Below are positions 48,196 through 56,865 of a stretch of DNA of 64,000 nucleotides, in pieces. Position 1 is the stretch's first letter. Each line of letters opens with the position of its first letter. This stretch comes from PBB1 sp965229345 (GTDB taxonomy: Bacteria > Pseudomonadota > Gammaproteobacteria > Burkholderiales > Burkholderiaceae_C), in the NCBI GenBank assembly GCA_965229345.1, contig OZ245872.1, positions 124,001-188,000 of the forward strand, read 5' to 3'. The notes under the pieces were generated by a model. The model made no database searches. It was not told the DNA's origin and saw only the letters and a list, made by a program, of their open reading frames with translations. Made by a program: the position numbers and the translations under genes.

Positions 48196-49401
48196 TCAAG
48201 TCAGCCGGGCCTCGACCCAATGCCATGCGATCAGACCCGTGCCCATCAACGCCACCGCCCCGACCGCCAATGCGACCGTCGAGTGCATGACCCAGGGTGC
48301 CATCAACCCGGCCACCAGGCCGCTGGACACGCTGCCGATGCACGACTGCAGCGACGAGGCCATGCCGCGCCGATCGGGCGCCTGGTCGAGCACCATCAGC
48401 GTGACCACCGGCACCATCAGCGCCCAGCCCAGGGAGTAGAGCCCGATCGGCCACATCGCCCACCAGGGGTTGGCATCGAAGGCCAGGTTCAGAGCGAGAT
48501 TGAGCAGCGAGACCCCGGCCATCACGGCGAAACCCAGACGCACCTGGCGCTTCGGCGGCATGCGCCCGGCCAGGCGTCCCGACAGAAAGGCGCCTCCCAT
48601 GATGCCGGCGATGGTGATCAGGAAGAGCGCGAAAAAGTGCTGCGGTGGCAACCCGAGGTGCTCACCGAGAAACACCGGCGCCGACAACACATACAAGAAC
48701 ATGCCGTTGAAGGGCACACCAGAGGCCACCGCCAGCGCCAGGAACCGGCGGCTGCTGCCGAGTTCGGCATAGCCGCGAAACAGGTTTCGCAGATTCAGTG
48801 GCTGGCGATGGCTCGGGTGCAGCGATTCGGGCAACAGCCGGTGGTTGGCGATCCACAGCGCGGCGCCGATCGCACTCAGAAACCAGAAGATCGCCTGCCA
48901 GCCGATGTGCACGAACAGAAAGCCGCCGACCAGTGGGGCGATCGCCGGCGCGATGCCGAAGTAGATCGTCACCTGCGACATCACCCGCTGCGCATCGGCG
49001 GGCGGGAACATGTCGCGGATCACCGCACGCGACACCACGATGCCAGCCCCCGCCGCCATGCCCTGCAGCGCGCGAAAGAACACCAGCGGACCGATGTGCG
49101 TCGACAGCGCGCAGCCCACCGACGCCAGCGTGAACACCGCGACGCCCCACAGCACCACGGGCCGGCGACCCAGGCTGTCCGACAGCGCGCCGTGGAACAG
49201 GTTCATCACCGCGAAGCCGAACAGATAGGCCGACAGCGTCTGCTGCATCTCCACCGGCGTGGCGCCGATCGAGGTTGCCATGCCGCTGAACGCCGGCAGG
49301 TAGGTGTCGATCGAGAACGGGCCCACCATGCCCAGGCACGCCAGCAGCGCTGCCAGCGCCCAGCGCGGCCGGCGCCAGAGCGTGGAAGCATCAGGGTTCA
49401 T
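48196..49401 (-). CDS. Bcr/CflA family multidrug efflux transporter (MFS)
   Basis: The 401-residue protein has 12 membrane helices and motifs of the DHA1 Bcr/CflA group: FSIDTYLPAFSGMA in the first helix, GALSDSLGRRPVVLWG (motif A) and RALQGMAAGAGIVVSRAVI (core RALQGMAAGAG, motif C-like). It probably exports drugs or small metabolites by proton antiport; the substrate cannot be told. The ATG at 49401 (MNPDASTLWRRPRW) is preferred to a start 49 codons further upstream, which would overlap the rnpB 3' end. It is the gene after rnpB on the same strand. Confidence 0.88.
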   Translation of the reverse strand: MNPDASTLWRRPRWALAALLACLGMVGPFSIDTYLPAFSGMATSIGATPVEMQQTLSAYLFGFAVMNLFHGALSDSLGRRPVVLWGVAVFTLASVGCALSTHIGPLVFFRALQGMAAGAGIVVSRAVIRDMFPPADAQRVMSQVTIYFGIAPAIAPLVGGFLFVHIGWQAIFWFLSAIGAALWIANHRLLPESLHPSHRQPLNLRNLFRGYAELGSSRRFLALAVASGVPFNGMFLYVLSAPVFLGEHLGLPPQHFFALFLITIAGIMGGAFLSGRLAGRMPPKRQVRLGFAVMAGVSLLNLALNLAFDANPWWAMWPIGLYSLGWALMVPVVTLMVLDQAPDRRGMASSLQSCIGSVSSGLVAGLMAPWVMHSTVALAVGAVALMGTGLIAWHWVEARLT

Positions 49402-49451
49402 CGGGTCCGTTCGGTCGGCGCAGACACCGTGCAGGCGCCTGCCAAAAATTA

Positions 49452-49802
49452 GTGTGAAGCGAGCCGATAGGCCGGATTCTGTGCAGCAGAGCGTCCTTGC
49501 GTTCGCCCTGCCGTGACCGCCATTCCTCTGGGCCGTGCATCGCTGCACGGCTCGGTGCCACCTACCCGCCAGCTCCGCGGAGCCACATCAACGCTGGCCT
49601 ATTTGGTGTTGCTGCGCGCAGAGATTGCTCGTTTCACCCGAAGCCCAGGCCTTGCGGCCCGAACCCCGACTCGTCTCTGTAGCTCTGATCCTCACCTCGC
49701 GGTGGACAGCCGTTAGCTGCTGCGCTGCCCTGTGCAGTCCGGACCTTCCTCCAGTGCGCCCTTTCGGGACCATGCACCAGCGGCGGTCTGGCTTGCTTCA
49801 CC
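49452..49802 (-). ncRNA. rnpB: RNase P RNA (type A)
   Basis: About 351 bases on the minus strand carry the core of the catalytic RNA of RNase P, which cleaves 5' leaders from tRNA precursors. Diagnostic segments are GAGGAAGGTCCGGACT near the 5' side, GGGTGAAACGAGCAATCTC in the middle region and CACAGAATCCGGCCTATCGG near the 3' end. The terminal helix P1 forms between GTGAAGC at the 5' end and GCTTCAC at the 3' end. A short T run (ATTTTT) follows. Ends are estimated from the P1 helix. It fills most of the 436-base gap between htpX and the MFS gene; no protein gene lies there. Confidence 0.95.
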
Positions 49803-49837
49803 AATAGATTATCTCAGGGCCCCGGCGGCCCCGCGGC

Positions 49838-50713
49838 TCAGGGGGCCTCACGCAGGCGCGCAATGCGCTCTTCCATCGGCGGGTGCGACGAGAACAGCGC
49901 CATCAGGCCGCTGGGGCGCGAACTGATCCCCATCGCGGACAGCGCCTTGGGCATCTCACCGGGATCGAGGCCACCGAGCCGGGCCAGCGCGCTGATCATC
50001 GGTTGCTTGCGGCCCAGCAACTGAGCCGAGCCGGCATCGGCGCGGAACTCCCGCTGACGCGAGAACCAGGCGACGATGATCGCGGCCAGCACACCCAGCA
50101 ACAGGTCCATCACGATGGTGGTCACGACATAGCCGATGCCCGGACCCTGGCGGTCGTTGCGCAGGATGATGCGGTCGACCACATAGCCGATCACGCGCGA
50201 CAGGAACACGACGAAGGTGTTCATCACGCCCTGGATCAACGTCATCGTGACCATGTCGCCGTTGGCGATGTGGGCCACTTCATGGCCGATCACCGCGTCG
50301 ACTTCCTCACGCGTCATCGATTGCACCAGGCCGGTCGACACCGCGACCAGCGCTGAATTCTTGAATGCGCCGGTGGCAAAGGCGTTCGGTGCGCCCTCGT
50401 AGAGGGCGACTTCCGGCATCGCGATGCCGGCCTTCTCGGCGCAGCGCGCGACGCTGGTCACCAGCCAGCGGTGCGTCGGGTCGGGCGAGTCGTTGATCAC
50501 CTGCGCACCGGTGGTCCATTTCGCCATCGGCTTGCTGATCAGCAGCGAGATGATCGCGCCGCCAAAGCCCATCACCAGCGAGAAGCCCAGCAGCGCACCC
50601 AGGTTGAGCCCGTTGGCACTCAGGAAGGTGTTCAGGCCGAGCAGGTTCACGGCGATGCCCAGCACCACCATCACGGCAAGGTTGGTCAGCAGGAACAAGG
50701 CGATGCGTTTCAT
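49838..50713 (-). CDS. htpX: Membrane metalloprotease HtpX
   Basis: The 291-residue M48 protease degrades misfolded membrane proteins. It has N-terminal helices (MKRIALFLLTNLAVMVVLG), the zinc motif HEVAH (in VIGHEVAHIANGD), and membrane helices near residues 150-200. FRADAGSAQLLGRKQPM supplies the third ligand region. The ATG at 50713 has AAGGA four bases upstream and is the family start; a TTG four codons earlier overlaps that ribosome-binding site. It is the last gene of the pyrC-NYN-DUF3025-htpX run and lies just upstream of rnpB. Confidence 0.95.
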   Translation of the reverse strand: MKRIALFLLTNLAVMVVLGIAVNLLGLNTFLSANGLNLGALLGFSLVMGFGGAIISLLISKPMAKWTTGAQVINDSPDPTHRWLVTSVARCAEKAGIAMPEVALYEGAPNAFATGAFKNSALVAVSTGLVQSMTREEVDAVIGHEVAHIANGDMVTMTLIQGVMNTFVVFLSRVIGYVVDRIILRNDRQGPGIGYVVTTIVMDLLLGVLAAIIVAWFSRQREFRADAGSAQLLGRKQPMISALARLGGLDPGEMPKALSAMGISSRPSGLMALFSSHPPMEERIARLREAP

Positions 50714-50742
50714 GGTGTCCTTCAAACAACGAGACGTTGGGG

Positions 50743-51495
50743 TTATGCGGTCGACGCCCCTTTTTTCAAGGTCGGCCGCGGCCGGCGGAACACCGCGGCA
50801 TCGTCATAGAAGCCGAACTGCTCGTTGGAGTTCCACCAGCCGGGCACACCGAGCACCGGCAGGGGCAGCCAGGGCTTGCGCGCCAGCAACCCGGGCGTCA
50901 ACCGCTCGACCAACCATGCCGCCGGATCTGCCACATCCGGCGGCACCACCCACACGTGCGCGGTGATCGCCTTGCGGGGCTGCAGCAGCTTGTCGAGCAA
51001 GGCGTGGCCGAACAGCACCAGGCGTGTGTCGAGCCAGAGCGCGCGATGGGTGACGAACAGCGGTGTCCAGTCGCGCTGTCGCAACGCGTCGATCAGCGGC
51101 GCGGGCGCCTGCAGCCAGGCGGCGTTCTCGTCGAACAGCGTCAGCGCGTCCCTGACCGCGCCGCGTACCGGGCCGACGCCCACACGCTCGATCTGTGCAG
51201 CCTGCAGGGCGTTCAGGTGGGTCTTCAGACGCGGGTGCACACGCCACACCAACGCGTTGAACAGGTCGTGGGACAGGCTGCGGGTCGGCACGCAGCCGGT
51301 GCGGGCGATGAACGCCTCGTAGGGCTCGCCGGCGGGCAGCGCGGACTGATCGACAAAGCGCGGTGGCTGCTCCACCGTGCCATTCAAGGCCTCGACCAGC
51401 GGCAGCCCTGCAGCGACCGCCCGGGTGACAGGCTCACCGAGGGCGCGGTACGGCGCCAGCCAGGGTGCGGACCAGTCGATCGCCGGCAGATCCAC
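50743..51495 (-). CDS. DUF3025 family protein
   Basis: The 250-residue cytoplasmic protein matches the DUF3025 family, found mostly in beta- and gammaproteobacteria, with no known function. Recognisable are PYEAFIARTGCVPTRSLSHDLFNALVW, core VPTRSLSHDLFNALVW, and PWLPLPVLGVPGWW near the end. It has no signal peptide or membrane segment. It lies 13 bases after the NYN gene and 29 before htpX, so it is probably in the pyrC operon. Confidence 0.8.
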   Translation of the reverse strand: MDLPAIDWSAPWLAPYRALGEPVTRAVAAGLPLVEALNGTVEQPPRFVDQSALPAGEPYEAFIARTGCVPTRSLSHDLFNALVWRVHPRLKTHLNALQAAQIERVGVGPVRGAVRDALTLFDENAAWLQAPAPLIDALRQRDWTPLFVTHRALWLDTRLVLFGHALLDKLLQPRKAITAHVWVVPPDVADPAAWLVERLTPGLLARKPWLPLPVLGVPGWWNSNEQFGFYDDAAVFRRPRPTLKKGASTA

Positions 51496-51508
51496 CGATG
51501 GCTGGGCC

Positions 51509-52468
51509 TCAGCCGACGGCCTCGGCGCTGCTCAGAAAGCGCACCGACTCGGGCTTGTCCGCCGGCAGCAGCGCGAAGTGCGCTTCCAGCTTCTTGAAGA
51601 AGGAGGTGGTCTTGCCGCTCTTGGTCAGCAGGCCACGCTCGCGCAGCGCCACCGCCACACCGTTCAGGCGCACCGGCGCACCGCCGCGCAGATCGGGACA
51701 GGCCTGGAGCACCGCCTCGACCGCCGCGGGCAGGGGCTGGGCAGCCGGTGGCGCAGCGGGCACGGCAGGCGCCACCTTGGCGGCCGGTCGACGCCGTGAT
51801 TTCGCGGCGCGGGCCGGGGTGGCACTGCCCGCGGCAGCGAGCTCCTCCGCCGGACTGATGGGGGCCACCTCAGGAACCTGCACCGGCACCGGCAGCGGGG
51901 CGGGAATGGCCACCCGTGCGCGAGGTCCACGCCCGCGGGCCGGCGGCGCCTCGGCAGCAACCAGCGGCGGCGCGACGATGGGCTCACGGCGACCGGCAGG
52001 CCGCGCCGACGCCCGGCCGACCGGCTTCGCCTTGCTCAGGCCCACCACCTCGAAGCTGTCGTAGACCCGCTCGTAGTCGCGCTCGATGTCGCGGCCCGAT
52101 TTGCCGGCCTGGCCGTAGCCGGTGACGCGGCAGCCGAGTTCGCGCAAGCGCACGATCAGCGGCGAGTAGTCCATGTCCGAGGACACGATCACCACCTCGT
52201 CGACCGGCTGGCGCAGCATCAGCTCGACCGCGTCGATCGCCATCGCGATGTCGGTGGCATTCGGCCCGGCGAAGGTGCTGGGCAGGAAACGGATCGCGTG
52301 GTCGCGGCAGATCTCGGCGAACTCGACCGCTTTCTGCACGCTGCCGTAGGCGCGGCGATGCTGCAGGCGGTCGCCGGTGAGATTCAGCCGATGCAGGATC
52401 TGCCGCAGCACATCGATGGAAACGTTGTCAGCGTCGATCAGCAACGCAATGCGGTGGTGGGTGTTCAT
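51509..52468 (-). CDS. NYN-domain putative ribonuclease with C-terminal LOTUS-like domain
   Basis: The 319-residue protein has an N-terminal NYN (PIN-like) domain at about 1-150: RIALLIDADNVS holds the first acidic residue, and VIVSSDMDYSPLIVRLRELG the others (core SSDMDYSPL). These are the metal-binding residues of LabA/MARF1-type RNases. A Pro/Ala/Arg-rich linker of about 90 residues leads to a C-terminal winged-helix segment (VAVALRERGLLTKSGKTTSF, core LRERGLLTKSG) resembling OST-HTH/LOTUS domains. The target RNA is unknown. It lies between pyrC and DUF3025 with 13-base gaps. Confidence 0.82.
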   Translation of the reverse strand: MNTHHRIALLIDADNVSIDVLRQILHRLNLTGDRLQHRRAYGSVQKAVEFAEICRDHAIRFLPSTFAGPNATDIAMAIDAVELMLRQPVDEVVIVSSDMDYSPLIVRLRELGCRVTGYGQAGKSGRDIERDYERVYDSFEVVGLSKAKPVGRASARPAGRREPIVAPPLVAAEAPPARGRGPRARVAIPAPLPVPVQVPEVAPISPAEELAAAGSATPARAAKSRRRPAAKVAPAVPAAPPAAQPLPAAVEAVLQACPDLRGGAPVRLNGVAVALRERGLLTKSGKTTSFFKKLEAHFALLPADKPESVRFLSSAEAVG

Positions 52469-52481
52469 CGGAATTCCGGGT

Positions 52482-53525
52482 TCAGGCGACCAGTCGCCAG
52501 GCTAGGGTTTCGCCTGCGCGCAGCGGCTTGAGCTGGCCGTCGCCGTAGGGCAGCGATTCGGGCAGCGTCCAGGCCTCGCGGCGCAGGGTGATCGTGCCGG
52601 TGTTGAGCGGCAGGCCGTAGAACGCGGGGCCGTGCACGCTGGCAAAGGCCTCCAGCTTGTCGAGCGCACCTGCCGCCTCGAAGGCCTCGGCATACAACTC
52701 GATTGCTGTCAGCGCGGTGTAGCAACCGGCGCAGCCGCAGGCGTGCTCTTTCAGGTGCGCCGCGTGCGGGGCGCTGTCGGTGCCGAGGAAGAAACGGTCG
52801 CTGCCCGAGGTGGCCGCGGCGACCAGCGCCTGGCGGTGCACCTCGCGCTTGAGCACCGGCAGACAGTAGTAGTGCGGTCGCACGCCACCGGTGAACAAGG
52901 CGTTGCGGTTGTAGAGCAGGTGGTGCGCGGTCAGCGTGGCGGCGGTGTGCGTGCCCGCCGAGGCCACGTACTGCGCGGCCTCGCGGGTGGTGATGTGCTC
53001 GAAGACGATCTTCAGTTCGGGAAAGTCGCGCCGCAGCGGGATCAGCTTGGTGTCGATGAACACCGCCTCGCGGTCGAACAGGTCGATGTCGGCATCGGTC
53101 ACCTCGCCGTGCACCAGCAGCGGCATGCCGGCACGCTGCATCGCTTCGAGCGTCGGGTAGGTCAGGCGCAGGTCGGTCACACCGGCATCGCTGTTGGTGG
53201 TGGCACCGGCCGGGTACAGCTTGACCGCGACGATGCCGGCGTCACGGGCCCGCGCGATCTCGTCGGCAGGCAGGCGGTCGGTCAGGTAGAGCGTCATCAG
53301 GGGCTCGAACGACAAACCTGCGGGCAACGCCGCGCGGATGCGCCCGGCATACGCCAGCGCCTGCGCGGTGGTGGTCACCGGCGGCTTCAGGTTGGGCATC
53401 ACGATCGCGCGGGCGAACTGCCGTGCGGTGTCGGGCAGCACCGCGGCCAGCGCCGCGCCGTCGCGCAGGTGCAGGTGCCAGTCGTCGGGGCGCCGCAGCG
53501 TCAGTGTCGATGTCAACGAGGTCAT
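52482..53525 (-). CDS. pyrC: Dihydroorotase (catalytic, class II)
   Basis: The 347-residue zinc enzyme cyclises carbamoyl aspartate to dihydroorotate. In contrast to PyrX at 3144-4439, its metal ligands are all present: HLHLRDG (first two histidines), the carboxylated lysine in KLYPAGATTNSD, HGEV, FEHITTRE and FFLGTDSAPH. The ATG at 53525 (MTSLTSTLTLRRPDDWHLH) fits the family. It leads a minus-strand run that continues with the NYN protein, DUF3025 and htpX. It presumably supplies the activity that PyrX lacks. Confidence 0.96.
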   Translation of the reverse strand: MTSLTSTLTLRRPDDWHLHLRDGAALAAVLPDTARQFARAIVMPNLKPPVTTTAQALAYAGRIRAALPAGLSFEPLMTLYLTDRLPADEIARARDAGIVAVKLYPAGATTNSDAGVTDLRLTYPTLEAMQRAGMPLLVHGEVTDADIDLFDREAVFIDTKLIPLRRDFPELKIVFEHITTREAAQYVASAGTHTAATLTAHHLLYNRNALFTGGVRPHYYCLPVLKREVHRQALVAAATSGSDRFFLGTDSAPHAAHLKEHACGCAGCYTALTAIELYAEAFEAAGALDKLEAFASVHGPAFYGLPLNTGTITLRREAWTLPESLPYGDGQLKPLRAGETLAWRLVA

Positions 53526-53586
53526 CTGGCGATTTTGCATCGCGCCTTGTGGCCCGGATCCACGCGACGGCGATCGTCGCGGAAGC

Positions 53587-54321
53587 TCAGTGCTGCAGGA
53601 TCTTCGAGAGGAACTCCTTGGCCCGCGGCGAACGCTGCTCGGGCTGACCGAAGAAATCTTCCCGCGAGCAGTCCTCGACGATCTTGCCCGCGTCCATGAA
53701 GATCACACGGTGGCTGACCTTGCGCGCGAAGCCCATCTCGTGGGTGACGCACATCATCGTCATGCCTTCCTGGGCCAGCTGCACCATCACATCGAGCACC
53801 TCGCCCACCATCTCGGGGTCGAGCGCCGAGGTGGGTTCGTCGAACAGCATCACGATCGGGTCCATGCTGAGCGCGCGCGCAATCGCCACGCGTTGCTGCT
53901 GGCCGCCAGAGAGCTGGCCGGGGAACTTGTCCTTGTGCACCATCAGCCCGACACGGTCGAGCATCTTCAGTCCGCGCACCTTGGCATCGTCCGGGCTGCG
54001 CTTGAGCACGCGGATCTGGGCGAGCGTCAGGTTCTCGGTGACCGTCAGGTGCGGGAACAGCTCGAAATGCTGGAACACCATGCCCACCCGCGCGCGCAGT
54101 GCTGGCAGGTGGGTCTTCGGGTCGGCGATGCTGATGCCATCGACCACGATGTCGCCCTTCTGGAACGGCTCCAGCGCATTGACCGTCTTGATCAACGTGC
54201 TCTTGCCTGACCCCGACGGGCCGCAGACCACGACGACCTCGCCTTTCTGGATCGAGGTGGCGCAGTCGGTCAGCACCTGAAAGCTGCCGTACCACTTGGA
54301 GACGTTCTGGATGTCGATCAC
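53587..54321 (-). CDS. gltL: Glutamate/aspartate ABC transporter ATP-binding protein
   Basis: The 244-residue ATPase powers the GltIJKL-type amino-acid importer. Walker A is CGPSGSGKST, the signature LSGGQQQRVAIARAL, Walker B VMLFDEPTSALDPEM, and the switch histidine is in CVTHEMGFARKV. The start is the GTG at 54321 (read MIDIQNVSKWYGSF); the upstream residues cross a GC-rich palindrome and are not family-like. It follows gltK by 66 bases, a gap holding the repeat at 54341-54381. It is followed by pyrC 61 bases downstream. Confidence 0.94.
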   Translation of the reverse strand: MIDIQNVSKWYGSFQVLTDCATSIQKGEVVVVCGPSGSGKSTLIKTVNALEPFQKGDIVVDGISIADPKTHLPALRARVGMVFQHFELFPHLTVTENLTLAQIRVLKRSPDDAKVRGLKMLDRVGLMVHKDKFPGQLSGGQQQRVAIARALSMDPIVMLFDEPTSALDPEMVGEVLDVMVQLAQEGMTMMCVTHEMGFARKVSHRVIFMDAGKIVEDCSREDFFGQPEQRSPRAKEFLSKILQH

Positions 54322-54340
54322 TGAGAACTCCTGCGCAAAA

Positions 54341-54381
54341 GCCCCCTCGGGGGGCGGCCGCGGTACGCCGCGGCCGGGGGC
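54341..54381. repeat. GC-rich palindromic intergenic element, copy 2
   Basis: The gltK-gltL gap holds a perfect eight-base inverted repeat (GGCCGCGG at 54356-54363, CCGCGGCC at 54368-54375) nested within outer arms GCCCCC (54341-54346) and GGGGGC (54376-54381). The C-tract/G-tract design resembles the element at 25315-25351 and dispersed repeats in related genomes. It could stabilise mRNA or lower expression of gltL relative to the permeases. Confidence 0.55.
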
Positions 54382-54387
54382 CAACGG

Positions 54388-55053
54388 TTATCGGATGATG
54401 GCGATCCTGTTCTGAAGGCGGCGCACGGCCATCGACAGGCTGAAGCAGATCACGAAGTACACGAGCGCCGCGACGAGGTAGGTCTCGACCGGGCGGTTGA
54501 AGTTCTTGCCGGCGATCTCGAAGCCCTTGAGCAGGTCGTAGGCCCCGATGGCGTAAACCAGCGAGGTGTCCTGGAACAAGATGATGGTCTGCATCATCAG
54601 CACCGGCAGCATGTTGCGAAAGGCTTGCGGCAGCACCACCAGTTGCATCGTCTGCGCGTAGCTCATGCCCACGGCATAGCCGGCGTACACCTGTCCCTTG
54701 GGCACCGACTGGATGCCCGCCCGCATGATCTCCGAGTAGTAGGCCGCCTCGAACACGGTGAAGGTGATGATGGCGCTGAGCTCGGCCCCCATCGGCCGGC
54801 CAATCAGCAACGGGATCAGCAGGAAGAACCACAGGATCACCATCACCAGCGGGATCGAGCGCAGCACGGTGACATAGGCCGACGCCGGCAGCACCAGCCA
54901 CGGCTTGCCCGACAGGCGCATCAACGCCAGCACCGTGCCGAGTGCGATGCCGCCCACCATCGCGATGGCGGTGAGCTGCAGCGAAAAATAGAGCCCGTTG
55001 AGGATGAAACTGGAAACGACGTTCGCGTCGAGAAAACCGAAGTCGAGGTTCAT
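54388..55053 (-). CDS. gltK: Glutamate/aspartate ABC transporter permease GltK
   Basis: The 221-residue permease belongs to the HisM/GltK polar amino-acid family. Five membrane helices are visible, and the ATPase-contact EAA loop is YSEIMRAGIQSVPKGQVYAG, core EIMRAGIQSVPKGQ. It overlaps gltJ by four bases. It pairs with GltJ to form the membrane channel for acidic amino acids. Its C-terminus (RRLQNRIAIIR) is typical of the group. Confidence 0.93.
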   Translation of the reverse strand: MNLDFGFLDANVVSSFILNGLYFSLQLTAIAMVGGIALGTVLALMRLSGKPWLVLPASAYVTVLRSIPLVMVILWFFLLIPLLIGRPMGAELSAIITFTVFEAAYYSEIMRAGIQSVPKGQVYAGYAVGMSYAQTMQLVVLPQAFRNMLPVLMMQTIILFQDTSLVYAIGAYDLLKGFEIAGKNFNRPVETYLVAALVYFVICFSLSMAVRRLQNRIAIIR

Positions 55054-55796
55054 CGCGCACCACCGATCATGCCCGGCACCTGCACGCGCCGTTCAATGAA
55101 CAAGGCAACCCGGTTGATAATGAAGGCCGACAGGAAATACAGCCCCGTCACCGCCAGGTAGATCTCGACGTTGCGCGACGTTTCCTCGCCGGCCTGTCGC
55201 GCAAACATCGTCAACTCGGCGATGCTGATCGCGAACGCCACCGACGAGTTCTTCACGATGTTCATCGACTCGCTGGTGAGCGGCGGAATGACGATGCGGA
55301 ACGCCATCGGCAGCAGCACGTAGCGGTACGTCTGAGGCAGGGTCAGACCCATCGCCAGACCGGCCTGGCGCTGGCCCTTGGGCAGCGCCAAGATGCCCGC
55401 CCTCACCTGCTCGGCAACACGCGCCGAGGTGAAAAAACCCAGCGCGAACACCATCAGAACAAAGCTCGACACCTGCTTCAGTGGCGGAATCAACTCTGGC
55501 AGCACGTAGTACCAGAGGAAGACTTGCACCAGCAGCGGGATGTTGCGGAACAGCTCGGTCCAGGCATTGCCGAGGAACATCAAGCCCTTGCTGGGCGCCG
55601 TGCGCAGCACGCCCATCAAGGCGCCGAGGGACAGCGCCACGATCAGCGCCAACAGCGACACCGACAGCGTCCAGCCCCAGGCTGACAGCAGCCAATCGAG
55701 GTAGGTGATGTCGCCGTTGGCGCCGAAACACCCCGGCTGAACCTGGCCCTCGAGGGTGTCCTTGCAGAAGACCTGCCAATCCCAATTGCCAGCCAA
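55050..55796 (-). CDS. gltJ: Glutamate/aspartate ABC transporter permease GltJ
   Basis: This 248-residue permease has a longer N-terminus (NWDWQVFCKDTLEGQ) than GltK, as in E. coli GltJ, then about five helices and the EAA loop VRAGILALPKGQRQAGLAMG, core RAGILALPKGQRQAG. It is the first membrane subunit after the binding protein gene, 54 bases downstream of gltI, and overlaps gltK by four bases. Together the four genes gltI-gltJ-gltK-gltL form an intact importer operon. Confidence 0.93.
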   Translation of the reverse strand: MAGNWDWQVFCKDTLEGQVQPGCFGANGDITYLDWLLSAWGWTLSVSLLALIVALSLGALMGVLRTAPSKGLMFLGNAWTELFRNIPLLVQVFLWYYVLPELIPPLKQVSSFVLMVFALGFFTSARVAEQVRAGILALPKGQRQAGLAMGLTLPQTYRYVLLPMAFRIVIPPLTSESMNIVKNSSVAFAISIAELTMFARQAGEETSRNVEIYLAVTGLYFLSAFIINRVALFIERRVQVPGMIGGAR

Positions 55797-55850
55797 GGTT
55801 CGCCCCTTTGTGTTGTGGTGATCGGCAGCGCGTCGTCGACAACGGGCGCG

Positions 55851-56741
55851 CTACTTCTTGGCGTAGTCTTCCATCGGCTTGTCGTTCGGCGCGGCCCAGG
55901 CGGCCTTCGTGGCTTCAGACAGGGGCAGACCCACCTTGGTGTTGGCCGGTGGAATCGGCTGCATGAACCACTTGTCGTAGATCTTCGCCAGTTCGCCGGA
56001 CTTGATCAGACCGATGATGGTGGTGTCGACCGCCTTCTTGAACTCTGCATCGTCCTTGCGGAGCATGATCGCAATCGGCTCGACCGACAGCACCTCGCCG
56101 ACGATCCTGAACTCGGCGGGGTTCTTGGCCTTCGAGATCAAACCCGCCAGGATCTGCCCGTCCATCACGAAGGCATCGGCACGGCCGCTCTCCAGCAACA
56201 GAAAACTGTCGGCGTGGTCCTTGCCATAGACCTCGTCGAAGTTCATGCCGCTGGCACGCTCGTTCTTGCGCAGGGTCTGCACCGAGGTCGTGCTGGTGGT
56301 GGTGGCCACCTTCTTGCCGTTGAGCTGGGCGATGCCGGTGATGCCCGAGCTGACCTTGGTGGCAATCCGCACTTCCTCGACGTAGGTGGTGACTGCGAAG
56401 CTGACGTCGCGTTGCCGCGCCGTGTTGTTGGTGGTGGAGCCGCACTCGATGTCGACCGTGCCGTTTTGCACCAGCAGGACCCGATTCTGCGAAGTGACCG
56501 GTTGGTAGCGGGTGACCAGCGCTGTCAGACCCAGCTGCTTCTGCACGGCCTTGATCACCCGCTCGCAGATCTCGACGTGGTAGCCGACATATTTGCCGTC
56601 GCCCAGCGTGTAGCTCAGCGCCCCCGAGGACTCGCGCACGCCCATCGTGATGGTGCCGCTGGCCTTGACCTTCGACAGGGTGTCGGCCTGGGCGATGCCC
56701 AGCGTCAACGCAGCAGACAAGGCAATGAGGGACTTTTTCAT
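55851..56741 (-). CDS. gltI: Glutamate/aspartate ABC transporter substrate-binding protein GltI
   Basis: The 296-residue periplasmic protein has a signal peptide (about 1-19, SLIALSAALTLGIAQA) and a type II binding fold (SBP_bac_3). GKYVGYHVEICERVIKAVQ, core GYHVEICERV, and VDIECGSTTNNTARQ are typical of the GltI group. KVATTTSTTSVQTLRKNE holds the hinge and ligand loop. The ATG at 56741 gives a clean signal peptide. It is preceded by a 124-base gap after the ABC exporter gene, which probably holds the operon promoter. The ligand is inferred from the family; other acidic amino acids are possible. Confidence 0.93.
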   Translation of the reverse strand: MKKSLIALSAALTLGIAQADTLSKVKASGTITMGVRESSGALSYTLGDGKYVGYHVEICERVIKAVQKQLGLTALVTRYQPVTSQNRVLLVQNGTVDIECGSTTNNTARQRDVSFAVTTYVEEVRIATKVSSGITGIAQLNGKKVATTTSTTSVQTLRKNERASGMNFDEVYGKDHADSFLLLESGRADAFVMDGQILAGLISKAKNPAEFRIVGEVLSVEPIAIMLRKDDAEFKKAVDTTIIGLIKSGELAKIYDKWFMQPIPPANTKVGLPLSEATKAAWAAPNDKPMEDYAKK

Positions 56742-56865
56742 GGTCGTTCCAGTGAAAGTGGGACTCGGTTCGGGACACCCGGAATGTGACCACAAGGCGA
56801 CACATTTGAATACCGCGCCACTACGGATACCCCACAGCGGCGCAACCTTCATGCCAGCGCCGGCA

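Noticed and set aside
48220..49452. A 410-codon plus-strand frame opposite the Bcr/CflA gene
   Set aside because: The product is Arg/Gln/His-rich without any motif, while the minus-strand frame has 12 helices and family signatures.
49535..49807. Small open frames across the 49.5-49.8 kb region
   Set aside because: The DNA folds as RNase P RNA with its conserved core, so these frames are chance.
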